Part shown: in pieces, positions 28,450-38,717 of the stretch
How positions within the stretch are numbered: position 1 is the first letter of the stretch
How the letters are laid out: each line of letters starts with the position of its first letter
Source of the DNA: JAIVJM01 sp963816985
GTDB lineage: Bacteria > Acidobacteriota > Blastocatellia > Pyrinomonadales > Pyrinomonadaceae
NCBI GenBank assembly: GCA_963816985.1
Contig: CAWFMF010000004.1
Coordinates: forward strand, 4,154,001 to 4,218,000
Direction: 5' to 3'
Length of the DNA: 64,000 bases
The notes under the pieces: model-generated
Databases searched by the model: none
What the model was told of the DNA's origin: nothing
The model's input: the letters and a program-made list of their open reading frames with translations, nothing else
Made by a program: the position numbers and the translations under genes

Positions 28450-29360
28450 ATGAGAGTTAAGCTTGCCGCTTTCACCGCCGTGGCTTTGATGATGTTTGCC
28501 CTGACGTTCCCCTCAACACGACGAAGGCCGTCGCGCCCGCCGCCGCCGACCCGACCGCCGAACAACTCCGCGGCCTCATGGGCCAGATTAACAACCAGCT
28601 CGAAGCAACGGGCGCTGCCTACCGCGCCGACTACGCCGAGTACATCACGAGCCTCTCGTCGTCGAATGAAGCGGGCCAGATTGTCTTCTTCAACGACCGT
28701 GGCAATAAGCATGTTGGCGCTCACTTCGTCCCCGGCGACCCGCGTCGCGGCGGCGCGACCAACATCACCTACATCGTTGACCAGGCCGAGGGCGCGATTG
28801 ACGGGCTGACGACCGCGCAGACCACCGCCGCCATTGACCGCGCGATGGCGACGTGGGACGGCGTCAACTGCTCGGACATCCCCATCACGGCGACGGGCAA
28901 CATCCCCGCCGTTGACATCGGCGTCGTCGAGTTCCAGAACGGCTTGGGCGGTCTCCCGTTCGTCTTCGCCGACATCACCCACGCGGGTTGGCTGCCGGGC
29001 GGCATCCTCCCTCCCAGCGTCATCGCCGTCACCTTCACCTTCGTCTTCATCGGGCCGGGCGGCCCGACCGACATTGACAACAACCGCGAGGCCGACGTGG
29101 CCTTCCGCGAAATCCTCTACAACAACGCCTTCGCGTGGGCCATCAACGGCAACATTGACGTGGAGACGGTGGCGCTCCACGAGTCGGGCCACGGCCTCAG
29201 CCAGAACCACTACGGCAAGCTCTTCCAGACGGGCAACGGCAAGTTCCACTTCGCCCCCCTCGCCGTGATGAACGCCGGCTACACCGGCGTCCAGCAGAAC
29301 CTCGCGGGCACGGACAACGGCGGCCATTGCAGCATCTGGGGCTCCTGGCCGAACAATTAA
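28450..29360 (+). CDS. secreted metzincin-type metalloprotease (matrixin-like), one frameshift
   Basis: An N-terminal signal peptide (MRVKLAAFTAVALMMFALT) follows a strong AAAGGAGA ribosome-binding site. Near 28510 one C is missing from a C-run; restoring it joins the signal to the mature chain PLNTTKAVAPAAADPTAEQL in the frame that ends at 29360. The full protein is about 303 aa. The catalytic zinc site is HESGHGLSQNH, an HExxHxxxxxH metzincin motif in which the usual glycine at position 8 is serine. VMNAGY is the Met-turn. Before it, DADNNRE-like acidic segments (DIDNNREADVAF) resemble matrixin calcium sites. It probably cleaves extracellular or periplasmic protein. A strong terminator follows. 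Confidence 0.8.
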
Positions 29361-29394
29361 CGAGCGCTGCGTCAGGTCATCTCCAGAGAAGAGA

Positions 29395-29440
29395 AGAGAA
29401 AGCCCGCGTGAGGGTCAGAGCCCGCGCGGGCTTTCTCTTA
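29395..29440 (+). terminator. terminator after the metzincin gene
   Basis: AGAGAAAGCCCGCG (29395-29408) pairs perfectly with 29425-29438 over a 16-nt loop and is followed by TAAAT. It separates this gene from the suf operon. Confidence 0.8.
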
Positions 29441-29502
29441 AATCAATTTATTCCACTATTTAGCTCCTATATTGAAGCGCCTCAAAAACCACCTCTCTAA
29501 TC

Positions 29503-29531
29503 TTGACTTTAAAGTAATGTATCCGTAAAAT
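29503..29531 (+). promoter_or_regulatory. suf operon promoter with overlapping palindromic operator
   Basis: TTGACT (29503-29508), 17-bp spacer and TAAAAT (29526-29531) form a near-consensus promoter 43 bp before the regulator gene. The 10-bp palindrome ACTTTAAAGT (29506-29515) overlaps the -35 box and is the natural candidate for autoregulation by the Rrf2 protein. Confidence 0.65.
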
Positions 29532-29574
29532 CTCTCCCAGAGACGATTCCGCAGCCGAGAATTGAGAGCAGTTT

Positions 29575-30063
29575 ATGAAGGTCTCAGCACAGGAAGAGTA
29601 CGGTTTGCGTTGCCTGCTTCAACTCGCGCAGTTGGGCGAGGGCGAGTTCCTCACGCTCGGACAGATGTCTGAGCGCGAGGGCATCTCGCAGGCAAACGCG
29701 GGGAAGCTTTTGTGGCTTCTCAACAAGGCGGGGCTGGTGGCCTCGATTCGCGGCACGAAGGGCGGCTACCGCCTGGCGCGGCCCGCCTCGGAGATTCACC
29801 TGAACGAGGTCATCAAGGTCTTGGACGGGGACGTTCTGGACGGGCACTGCAAGAGCTACACGGGCGTGCTCGACTCCTGCGTGCACACGGGCGACTGCGG
29901 CATCCGCCCCGTCATCGTCGGCGTCCACGAGGTCGTGCGCAAGGCGCTCTCGGCCATCACGCTCGCGCAACTCATCGGCACGGAGTCGAAGGTTGACGCG
30001 ACGCTGCACCAGATTGAAGGGCTGAGGAATCAGCCGCAGACCGCCGAAGGGCGCGCGCAATAA
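29575..30063 (+). CDS. Rrf2-family iron-sulfur regulator (IscR/SufR-like)
   Basis: A 162-residue winged-helix regulator that begins MKVSAQEEYGLRCLLQLAQL with the recognition region QANAGKLLWLLNKAGLV and the wing RGTKGGYRLARP. C92, C102 and C108 are placed to bind an iron-sulfur cluster, as in IscR (92/98/104), but with a longer first gap. It heads the sufBCDSU genes, 27 bp before sufB. By analogy it senses cluster supply and represses the operon when clusters are abundant. A perfect 10-bp palindrome overlaps the promoter upstream. It has no close match to NsrR-specific residues that I can see, so IscR/SufR is preferred. Confidence 0.9.
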   Translation: MKVSAQEEYGLRCLLQLAQLGEGEFLTLGQMSEREGISQANAGKLLWLLNKAGLVASIRGTKGGYRLARPASEIHLNEVIKVLDGDVLDGHCKSYTGVLDSCVHTGDCGIRPVIVGVHEVVRKALSAITLAQLIGTESKVDATLHQIEGLRNQPQTAEGRAQ

Positions 30064-30090
30064 GTCCGAATTTTAGGAAGCAATCATCTG

Positions 30091-31527
<1,437 letters not shown>

Positions 31528-31580
31528 CAGGCTAAATCGAAGGCGGCGGCTCAAGAGTTGAGAGAGGGACGATAGAGAAT

Positions 31581-32364
<784 letters not shown>

Positions 32365-32424
32365 CGCAGTTCGAGTGCCTTAAAGCTGAAAGCTAACAGC
32401 TCATCGCTAATAGCTCTTGAAATA

Positions 32425-33756
32425 ATGTCACAGGCAATAAAAGAGACGAGTTCTTACAGGTCGGCTTTCGAGGCGTTCGCCGGGGAGTCGTGTGGGCGCG
32501 AGCCCGCTTGGATGACGCGGCTGCGCGAGGGCGCGTTCGAGCGCTTCGAGAAATTGGGCTTCCCGACGACCGACGAGGAGGACTGGAAGTACACGAACGT
32601 CGCGCCCCTCGCCCGTCATTCTTTCCGGCCCCACGCCGAGCCCGAAACGACGGACGTGGCTCCGCTCCACCCGGCACTTTACAGCGAAGCGGTTCGGAGC
32701 CGCCTCGTCTTCGTCAACGGCGCGTATCGCCCCGAACTCTCTAAGACCGAACTCCCCGAAGGCGTCTTCGTCGGCGACCTGCGCGACGCGCTCGCGGGCG
32801 AGCACGAGACGCTCCTGCGCCGTCACTTGGCGGGCAGCGCCGAATACGAGATGGACGCCTTCCGCGCCCTCAACACGGCCTTCATGGACGGCGGCGCGCT
32901 CGTCTTCATCCCGAAGGGCGTGCGGGTCGAAACGCCTATCCATCTTCTGTTCCTCTCCGCGCCTGCGGGCGAAGACGCGGCCTCGTTTCCGCGCGTCGTC
33001 GTCGTCGCCGAACGCGAGAGCGAAGCGACCGTCATCGAAAGTTACGAGGCGGCGGAGGGCGCGCCCGCGTACATGACGAACGCCATCGTGCAGGTCTTCG
33101 TCGGCGACGCGGCGCGCGTCACGCACTACAAGGTGCAGGACGAGGGCGAACGCGCCTTCCACGTCGCCGCGACGCGCGCCGAGCTGGGCCGCGACGGCTT
33201 CTACGATTTGACGACCATCACGCTCGGCGCGCAGCTCTCGCGCCACGGCATCGAGGTCGAGCTCGACAACGAGGGCGCGGAGTGCGCGGTTGACGGTCTC
33301 TATCTCGTCGGCACGGGTCAGCACGCCGACACGCATTCGTTGATTGACCACCGCAAGGCGCACTGCACGAGCCGCCAGAACTACAAGGGCATCCTCGACG
33401 GCAAGTCGCGCGCGGTCTTCAACGGCAGGGTCTTCGTCCACAAGGACGCGCAGCGAACGGACGCCATCCAGAGCAACAAGAACCTCCTGCTCTCGCCGGA
33501 GGCGCGCGTGGACACCAAGCCGCAGTTGGAGATTTACGCCGACGACGTGAAGTGCGCGCACGGCGCGACCGTCGGGCAGCTCGAAGAGGAGGAGCTTTTT
33601 TACCTCCTCAGCCGCGGCCTCCACACGGAGCTGGCGCGCAACCTCCTGACCTACGGGTTCGCCGAAGAGATTGTCGAGAAGATTAAAATTGATTCCATCC
33701 GCGCGCGGCTCGACGGCGCGATTATCAACCGCCTCGGCGCGCGTCTGGAAGTTTAG
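32425..33756 (+). CDS. sufD: Fe-S cluster assembly protein SufD
   Basis: The SufB paralogue that pairs with it in SufBC2D and takes part in iron entry. At 443 aa it shows GFPTTDEEDWKYTNVAPLAR in the N-terminal part, then the right-handed beta-helix with FIPKGVRVETPIHLLFLSAP, DGLYLVGTGQHADTHSLIDH, SRQNYKGILDGKSRAVFNGR, and the C-terminal CAHGATVGQLEEEELFYLLS containing the conserved histidine. ATG 32425 lies 60 bp after sufC. It ends 6 bp before sufS. Confidence 0.97.
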   Translation: MSQAIKETSSYRSAFEAFAGESCGREPAWMTRLREGAFERFEKLGFPTTDEEDWKYTNVAPLARHSFRPHAEPETTDVAPLHPALYSEAVRSRLVFVNGAYRPELSKTELPEGVFVGDLRDALAGEHETLLRRHLAGSAEYEMDAFRALNTAFMDGGALVFIPKGVRVETPIHLLFLSAPAGEDAASFPRVVVVAERESEATVIESYEAAEGAPAYMTNAIVQVFVGDAARVTHYKVQDEGERAFHVAATRAELGRDGFYDLTTITLGAQLSRHGIEVELDNEGAECAVDGLYLVGTGQHADTHSLIDHRKAHCTSRQNYKGILDGKSRAVFNGRVFVHKDAQRTDAIQSNKNLLLSPEARVDTKPQLEIYADDVKCAHGATVGQLEEEELFYLLSRGLHTELARNLLTYGFAEEIVEKIKIDSIRARLDGAIINRLGARLEV

Positions 33757-33762
33757 AGTGAA

Positions 33763-35032
33763 ATGATGATTGCGACAGAGAAGACAACGGAAGTTTCGGC
33801 GACGGCGAGCGACGGCGTGGGATGTCGAGCGCGTGCGCGAAGATTTCCCCGTGCTCTCGCAGACCGTCAACGGCAAGCCCCTCGTCTACCTCGACAACGC
33901 GGCGTCGGCGCAAGTCCCGCGCATCGTCATCGAGCGCGGCGGGAAGTACCTGCGCGAGGAGCACTCGAACATCCACCGGGGCGTGCATTACCTGAGCCAG
34001 CGCGCGACGAGCGCCTACGAGGGCGCGCGCGAGAAGGTGCGCCGCTTCATCAACGCCCGCGAGGCGCGCGAGTGCGTCTTCGTGCGCGGCTGCACCGAGG
34101 GCGTCAACCTCGTGGCCTCGGCCTACGGGCGCAAGTTCGTCTCGACGGGCGACGAGATTATCGTCTCGGAGATGGAGCACCACTCGAACATCGTGCCGTG
34201 GCAGATGCTCTGCGAGGAGCGCGGCGCGCGACTCCGCGTGCTGCCGATGAACGACGCGGGCGAGCTGATTTTGGACGAGCTGGACGCGCTGCTTAACGAG
34301 CGCACGAAGATGGTCGCCGTCGGCCACATCTCGAACGCGCTCGGCACGATTAACCCCATCAAGGAAATCACCGCGCGCGCGCACAAGTTCGGCGTGCCCG
34401 TCCTCGTTGACGGCGCGCAGGGAGCCCCGCATCTGGTCGTGGACGTGCAGGACTTGGACTGCGACTTCTACGTCATCTCCGGGCACAAGATGTTCGCGCC
34501 CACGGGCAGCGGCGTCGTCTACGGCAAGGCCGAGCTTTTGGAGAAGATGAACCCGTATCACGGCGGCGGCTCGATGATTCGCACCGTGACCTTCGAGCGC
34601 AGCACCTACGCCGACATCCCCGACAAGTTCGAGGCCGGGACTCCGGCCATCGCCTCGCAGATCGGCTTGGGCGCGGCGATTGATTACTTGAACAGCCTCG
34701 ACCGCCGCGCCGCGCACGCGCACGAACAAGAACTGCTCGCCTACGCGACCGAGAGGCTTTCGGCCATCGAGGGCGTCCGCATCATCGGCACGGCGCGCGA
34801 GAAGGCAAGCGTTTTGGCCTTCGTCATCGAAGACGTGCACCCGCACGACGTGGGCACGATTCTCGACCGCGAAGGCATCGCCATCCGCGCCGGGCACCAC
34901 TGCGCGCAGCCCGTCATGAAACACTTCGACGTGCCCGCCACGGCCCGCGCCTCCTTCGCCTTCTACAACACGCGCGAAGAGGTGGACGGGCTCGCCGCCG
35001 CAGTCGAAAAGGTCATCGAAGTCTTCGCATAA
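33763..35032 (+). CDS. sufS: cysteine desulfurase SufS, probable frameshift near the N-terminus
   Basis: This PLP enzyme takes sulfur from cysteine for the Suf scaffold. The PLP lysine is in VISGHKMFAPTGSG, the persulfide cysteine is in IRAGHHCAQPVMKHF, and DNAASAQVP and HSNIHRGVHYLSQRAT are family blocks. The ATG pair at 33763/33766 reads MMIATEKTTEVSATASD and then shifts; removing one G at about 33814 joins it to AWDVERVREDFPVLSQTVNG. Alternatively translation begins at TTG 33770 in the main frame, giving an arginine-rich start (MRQRRQRKFRRRR) that looks unnatural. Either way the catalytic domain is intact. Confidence 0.93.
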
Positions 35033-35038
35033 TTCACC

Positions 35039-35527
35039 ATGTCAGAACTCAGCGAGCTTTACCAGCAGGTCATCCTCGACCACAACAAGAAGCCCCGCAA
35101 CTTCCAGAAGCTTGAGACGGCGAACCGCGTGGCCGAGGGCTTCAACCCTCTGTGCGGCGACCAGTTGACCGTCTACATGCATCTGGACGAAGGCGTCGTG
35201 CGCGAAGTCAGCTTCGTCGGGTCGGGCTGCGCCATCTCGAAGGCTTCGGCGAGCATGATGACGCAGGCGCTCAAGGGGAAGACTCGCGAAGAAGCGCAGA
35301 GGCTCTTCGAGGAGTTTCACGGGATGGTGACGGGCGAGCTCGACGAAGAGGCGACGCCGAACAATCTGGGCCGTCTCAAAATCTTCTCCGGCGTGCGCGA
35401 CTACCCGGCGCGCGTCAAGTGCGCGAGCCTCTCTTGGCACACCATGCGCGCCGCGCTCGAAGGCGAGGACACGGCGACGACGGAAAACCTCGGCCCCGCG
35501 CTCACCGCCGCCGAAGTCGGCGAGTAG
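35039..35527 (+). CDS. sufU: SufU-type iron-sulfur scaffold / sulfur transfer protein
   Basis: It accepts persulfide sulfur from SufS and delivers it to SufBCD. The 162-residue protein has the zinc/sulfur-ligand set of the family: NPLCGDQL (with aspartate), FVGSGCAISKASASMM and RVKCASLSWHTMRAAL. The insert between the second and third cysteine is the length usual for SufU, longer than IscU. ATG 35039 is 7 bp after sufS, completing Rrf2-sufBCDSU. A REPIN element follows 13 bp after its stop. Confidence 0.96.
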   Translation: MSELSELYQQVILDHNKKPRNFQKLETANRVAEGFNPLCGDQLTVYMHLDEGVVREVSFVGSGCAISKASASMMTQALKGKTREEAQRLFEEFHGMVTGELDEEATPNNLGRLKIFSGVRDYPARVKCASLSWHTMRAALEGEDTATTENLGPALTAAEVGE

Positions 35528-35540
35528 ATAAAACAAACAG

Positions 35541-35607
35541 TACCGCGAGCGGTAGCGAGCGGGTTGACGTTGATGACGGTCAACCCGCTCGCTACCGCTC
35601 GCGGTTC
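35541..35607. repeat. REPIN-like inverted repeat, copy 3 (arms B/B, short spacer)
   Basis: Arms at 35541-35564 and 35583-35607 share the core GCGAGCGGTAGCGAGCGGGT and its complement. The spacer is only 18 bp and is itself partly symmetrical, making the tightest hairpin of the family. It could also terminate suf transcription. Confidence 0.85.
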
Positions 35608-35697
35608 TGTTTTCGGAGGCCGCCCATCATCTTTTGAGTTCGCCGCCGACTCGCTGTAATATCAACACATCTTCCACGGCCCGGAGTCTTTGCTTTC

Positions 35698-36807
35698 ATG
35701 GAAATCGTTCGGATCGAGATGCGCGAGATACGTTTGCGCCTCGTGCATTTTTTCGAGACCAGTTTCGGTCGCACCATCGAGCGCCGCATCCTGCTCGTGC
35801 GCGTCCTCGACCGCGAAGGGGCCGAAGGGTGGGGCGAGTGCACCGCCGGCGAAGGCCCGTTTTACAGCGAGGAGTGGATTGACGGCGCGTGGGAAGTGAC
35901 GCGCCACTTTCTCGCGCCGATGACTCTCAGGCGAGAGGTCGAGTCGGCTGCCGTCGTCGGCGAGTTGATGAAGCGCGTGCGCGGCAACCGCATGGCGAAG
36001 GCGGCGATTGAGACCGCCTGTTGGGACTTGGAAGCGACGCGTCTGGGCGTGCCTCTTTGGAAGCATCTCGGCGGCGTGCGCTCCGAGATTCCGTGCGGCG
36101 TCTCCATCGGAATACAGGATTCGCACGAACAGCTCCTCGAAAAAATCGAGCGCGAACTGGCCGCCGGTTATCAACGCATCAAGATTAAGGTCAAGCCGGG
36201 TTGGGACAGGGAAGTGGTCGAGGCCGTCCGCCGCCGCTTCCCCGACATCGCCCTCATGGTGGACGCGAACTCCGCCTACACGCTCGCCGACGCGCCGATG
36301 CTGCGCGCGCTCGACGAGTACGGCCTGATGATGATCGAGCAACCCCTCGCCTACGACGACCGCGAAGACCACGCGCGTTTGCAGAAGCAGATAAAGACGC
36401 CGGTCTGCCTCGACGAGTCCGTCCGCTCCGCGGAAGACGCGCGCAAGGCGATTGAGCTGGGCGCGTGCCGCATCGTCAACGTCAAACTCGGACGCGTGGG
36501 CGGCCACGCCGAGGCGCAGAGGGTCGAGCGCGTTTGCCGCGAGGGCGGGATTCCGGTGTGGTGCGGCGGGATGCTCGAATCGGGCATCGGTCGCGCGCAG
36601 AACATCGCGATGGCGACGCTCGAAGGTTTTACTCTGCCGGGCGACGTGTCGGCGAGCGCGCGTTACTGGGAGGAGGACATCATCGAGCCGCCCGTGACGG
36701 TGACAGTGCAGGGAACCATCCACGCCCCCGAAGCCCCCGGCCTCGGCTTCAAAATCAAACGTGAACGCATCGAGGCCCTGACCGTGAGGGCGGAGAATCT
36801 CGGTTAA
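35698..36807 (+). CDS. menC: o-succinylbenzoate synthase / N-acylamino-acid racemase family enzyme
   Basis: An enolase-superfamily protein of 369 aa in the MLE subgroup. General bases K162 and K164 are in RIKIKVKPGWD. Metal ligands are D189 in VDANSAY, E214 in MIEQPL and the aspartate of CLDES; KLGRVGG and WCGGMLESGIGRA close the barrel. IPCGVSIGI near 131-139 is typical of the OSBS/NSAR branch. OSBS makes o-succinylbenzoate in menaquinone synthesis; many relatives are promiscuous and racemise N-acylamino acids. No other men gene is nearby, and the next genes are peptidases and an acetyltransferase. An amino-acid or dipeptide role is therefore an open alternative, and the symbol is tentative. 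Confidence 0.82.
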   Translation: MEIVRIEMREIRLRLVHFFETSFGRTIERRILLVRVLDREGAEGWGECTAGEGPFYSEEWIDGAWEVTRHFLAPMTLRREVESAAVVGELMKRVRGNRMAKAAIETACWDLEATRLGVPLWKHLGGVRSEIPCGVSIGIQDSHEQLLEKIERELAAGYQRIKIKVKPGWDREVVEAVRRRFPDIALMVDANSAYTLADAPMLRALDEYGLMMIEQPLAYDDREDHARLQKQIKTPVCLDESVRSAEDARKAIELGACRIVNVKLGRVGGHAEAQRVERVCREGGIPVWCGGMLESGIGRAQNIAMATLEGFTLPGDVSASARYWEEDIIEPPVTVTVQGTIHAPEAPGLGFKIKRERIEALTVRAENLG

Positions 36808-36809
36808 GA

Positions 36810-36851
36810 GTTCAAAGTTCAAAGTTCAAGGTTCAAGGTTCAAAGTTCAAA
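36810..36851. repeat. six tandem 7-bp repeats (GTTCAAR)
   Basis: Six perfect-length units run head to tail: GTTCAAA, GTTCAAA, GTTCAAG, GTTCAAG, GTTCAAA, GTTCAAA. They start 2 bp after the menC stop. The period and the GTTC core match the heptamer-periodic palindromes elsewhere, but here only one arm is present. Confidence 0.85.
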
Positions 36852-36898
36852 GCTCGAATCTGAAATTCAGGAGTTCGCGGATCGAAACTGAAACCGGC

Positions 36899-38077
36899 AT
36901 GGCCTTCGAGTTAAACCGTGAGAGCGCCGCGAGACTGCTTGAGCATTTCGAGGGCAGGCGCGAAGACATGCTCGCCCTGACGCGTGCGCTGGTCGAGGTT
37001 GAGTCGCCTTCGGGCGATCTCGAAGGGAGTAAGGCCGTCGTGGACTTGCTCGCGCGTGCGGCGGGTGAAGTCGAAGGGGTCACGCGCGTCGAGCGCATGC
37101 CCGCGCCGGAAGGTTACGGCGAGCACCTGCGCTTGAGGGCGTTCGACGGCGAAGGCGCAGGCACGGGGCGGACGCTTTTAATCTTGGGGCACACGGACAC
37201 CGTGCACCCGCGCGGCTCGCTCGCGGAGCGACCGTGGCGCGAGGCGGACGGGAAGATTTTCGCGCCCGGTGTCTTTGATATGAAGGCGAGTTGCGCCGTC
37301 GCACTCGAAGCCTTGCGCGCGCGCGCCGTGTTGGGCGACGGGCCGCGCCGCCCGGTCGTCGTGCTGCTGACGTGCGACGAGGAGACGGGGAGCGCGAGCG
37401 GTCGTGCGCTCGTCGAAGAGGAGGCGCGGCGCGCGGAGTTCGTGCTCGTGCTTGAGCCGCCCGCGCCCGACGGGAGCGTGAAGACGGAGCGCAAAGGCAC
37501 GGGCCTCTTCTCGCTGCGGGCCGAAGGACGGGCCGCGCACGCGGGGCTCGACCCGGAGAAGGGCGTGAGCGCGGTGCTCGAAATCGCGCGGCAGATTGAG
37601 CGTCTGCACTCGCTCGGCGACGCGGCGCTGGGGACGACCGTCAACGTCGGCGTCGTCTGCGGCGGCACGCGCTCGAACGTCATCCCGGCGGAGGCGCGCG
37701 CCGAGGTGGACGTGCGCTTCGGGACGCTCGCCGAGGCGCGAAGAATCGAGCGCGAGATACGGAGTTCCGTGCCCTTCGACACGCGCGCTAAAATCTCCGT
37801 GACGGGCGGCATCAACCGCCCACCTCTGGAGCGCACGGCGTCGGTCGCCGCGCTCTACGAACGCGCGCGGGGCATCGCTTCGCTCCTCGACTTCGAGTTG
37901 GGCGAGGCGAGCGTCGGCGGCGCATCCGACGGGAACTTCGCCGCCGCCTGCGGCGCAGCCGTGCTCGACGGTCTCGGCGTCGAAGGCGACGGCGCGCACG
38001 CCGCGCACGAGCACATCAAGGCCGAGAGCATCGTGCGGCGCGGCGCTCTGCTCGCCGCGTTGGTCGCGTCGTTGTGA
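36899..38077 (+). CDS. M20-family metallopeptidase (carboxypeptidase G2-like)
   Basis: A 392-residue two-domain zinc peptidase. The first metal histidine/aspartate are in LILGHTDTVHPRG, the bridging aspartate is in GVFDMKASCAVAL, the catalytic glutamate pair is in LTCDEETGSASGR, and the last histidine is in AHAAHEHIKAESI. The dimerisation domain lies between about 180 and 290 (KGTGLFSLRAEGRAAHAG). There is no signal peptide, so it is cytoplasmic. The CPG2-like branch removes C-terminal glutamate or hydrolyses dipeptides; the exact substrate is not readable. It lies between an enolase-superfamily epimerase/synthase and a GNAT gene, in a run of peptide-processing functions. Confidence 0.9.
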   Translation: MAFELNRESAARLLEHFEGRREDMLALTRALVEVESPSGDLEGSKAVVDLLARAAGEVEGVTRVERMPAPEGYGEHLRLRAFDGEGAGTGRTLLILGHTDTVHPRGSLAERPWREADGKIFAPGVFDMKASCAVALEALRARAVLGDGPRRPVVVLLTCDEETGSASGRALVEEEARRAEFVLVLEPPAPDGSVKTERKGTGLFSLRAEGRAAHAGLDPEKGVSAVLEIARQIERLHSLGDAALGTTVNVGVVCGGTRSNVIPAEARAEVDVRFGTLAEARRIEREIRSSVPFDTRAKISVTGGINRPPLERTASVAALYERARGIASLLDFELGEASVGGASDGNFAAACGAAVLDGLGVEGDGAHAAHEHIKAESIVRRGALLAALVASL

Positions 38078-38086
38078 GTGTCGGCG

Positions 38087-38584
38087 ATGGAACTTGAGCA
38101 CGTCGAAGAAGGCGAGGCACTTGAGGAGGCGCGAAGACTCTTTCTCGAATACGCCGCCGCGACGGGCGTTGACCTCTGCTTCCAGAACTTCGACGCGGAG
38201 TTGAAAAATCTCCCCGGCGATTACGCGCCGCCGTCGGGCCGTCTGCTTCTGGCGCGCGAGGGCGGCGAGGCCGCCGGGTGCGTGGCGCTGCGGAAGATAG
38301 AAGACGGCGTGTGCGAGATGAAGCGGCTGTACGTGCGGCCCGAAGCTCGCGGGACGGGCTCAGGGTTGAAGCTCGCGCGGGCCGTCATTGACGAAGCGCG
38401 CGGGATTGGTTACGAGAGGATGCGGCTCGACACGCTCCCGACGATGGAGAAGGCGATTCGTATGTACCGCTCGCTCGGCTTCGTCGAGATCGAGCCATAC
38501 CGCTTCAACCCGGTCGGCGGCAGTCTCTACATGGAACTCGATTTGACGAGGCCGCGTGAAGAGAGTCAGAACCGCGAGCGGTAG
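38087..38584 (+). CDS. GNAT-family N-acetyltransferase
   Basis: A ~165-residue acetyl-CoA-dependent acetyltransferase. The central fold shows GCVALRKIEDGVCEMKRLYV, the acetyl-CoA loop RPEARGTGSGLKLA, and MYRSLGFVEIEPYR at the C-terminus. ATG 38087 is chosen; a GTG at 38078, directly after the M20 stop, would add three residues. The last residues (SQNRER) and the TAG stop are encoded by the left arm of a REPIN element, so the natural C-terminus has been replaced or extended by the repeat. The acceptor substrate is unknown. Confidence 0.85.
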   Translation: MELEHVEEGEALEEARRLFLEYAAATGVDLCFQNFDAELKNLPGDYAPPSGRLLLAREGGEAAGCVALRKIEDGVCEMKRLYVRPEARGTGSGLKLARAVIDEARGIGYERMRLDTLPTMEKAIRMYRSLGFVEIEPYRFNPVGGSLYMELDLTRPREESQNRER

Positions 38585-38676
38585 CGAGCGGGTGTCGGCG
38601 GCGTGACGAGTCGCCCATGATGGCAGACGAGTGTCAGGAAACGATAGACCCGCCCGCTACCGCAGGCGGTTCTGAC
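38565..38676. repeat. REPIN-like inverted repeat, copy 4 (arms B/A, overlaps GNAT stop)
   Basis: The left arm (38565-38593) is type B (GCGAGCGGTAGCGAGCGGGT). The right arm (38648-38676) is type A (complement of GCCTGCGGTAGCGGGCGGGT). The two arm types differ at a few positions, so this is a hybrid. The GNAT stop TAG lies within the left arm. Confidence 0.85.
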
Positions 38677-38717
38677 CTGTGGGCTCCGGGCGACTTTGGC
38701 TAGAGGGTTACATTTAA

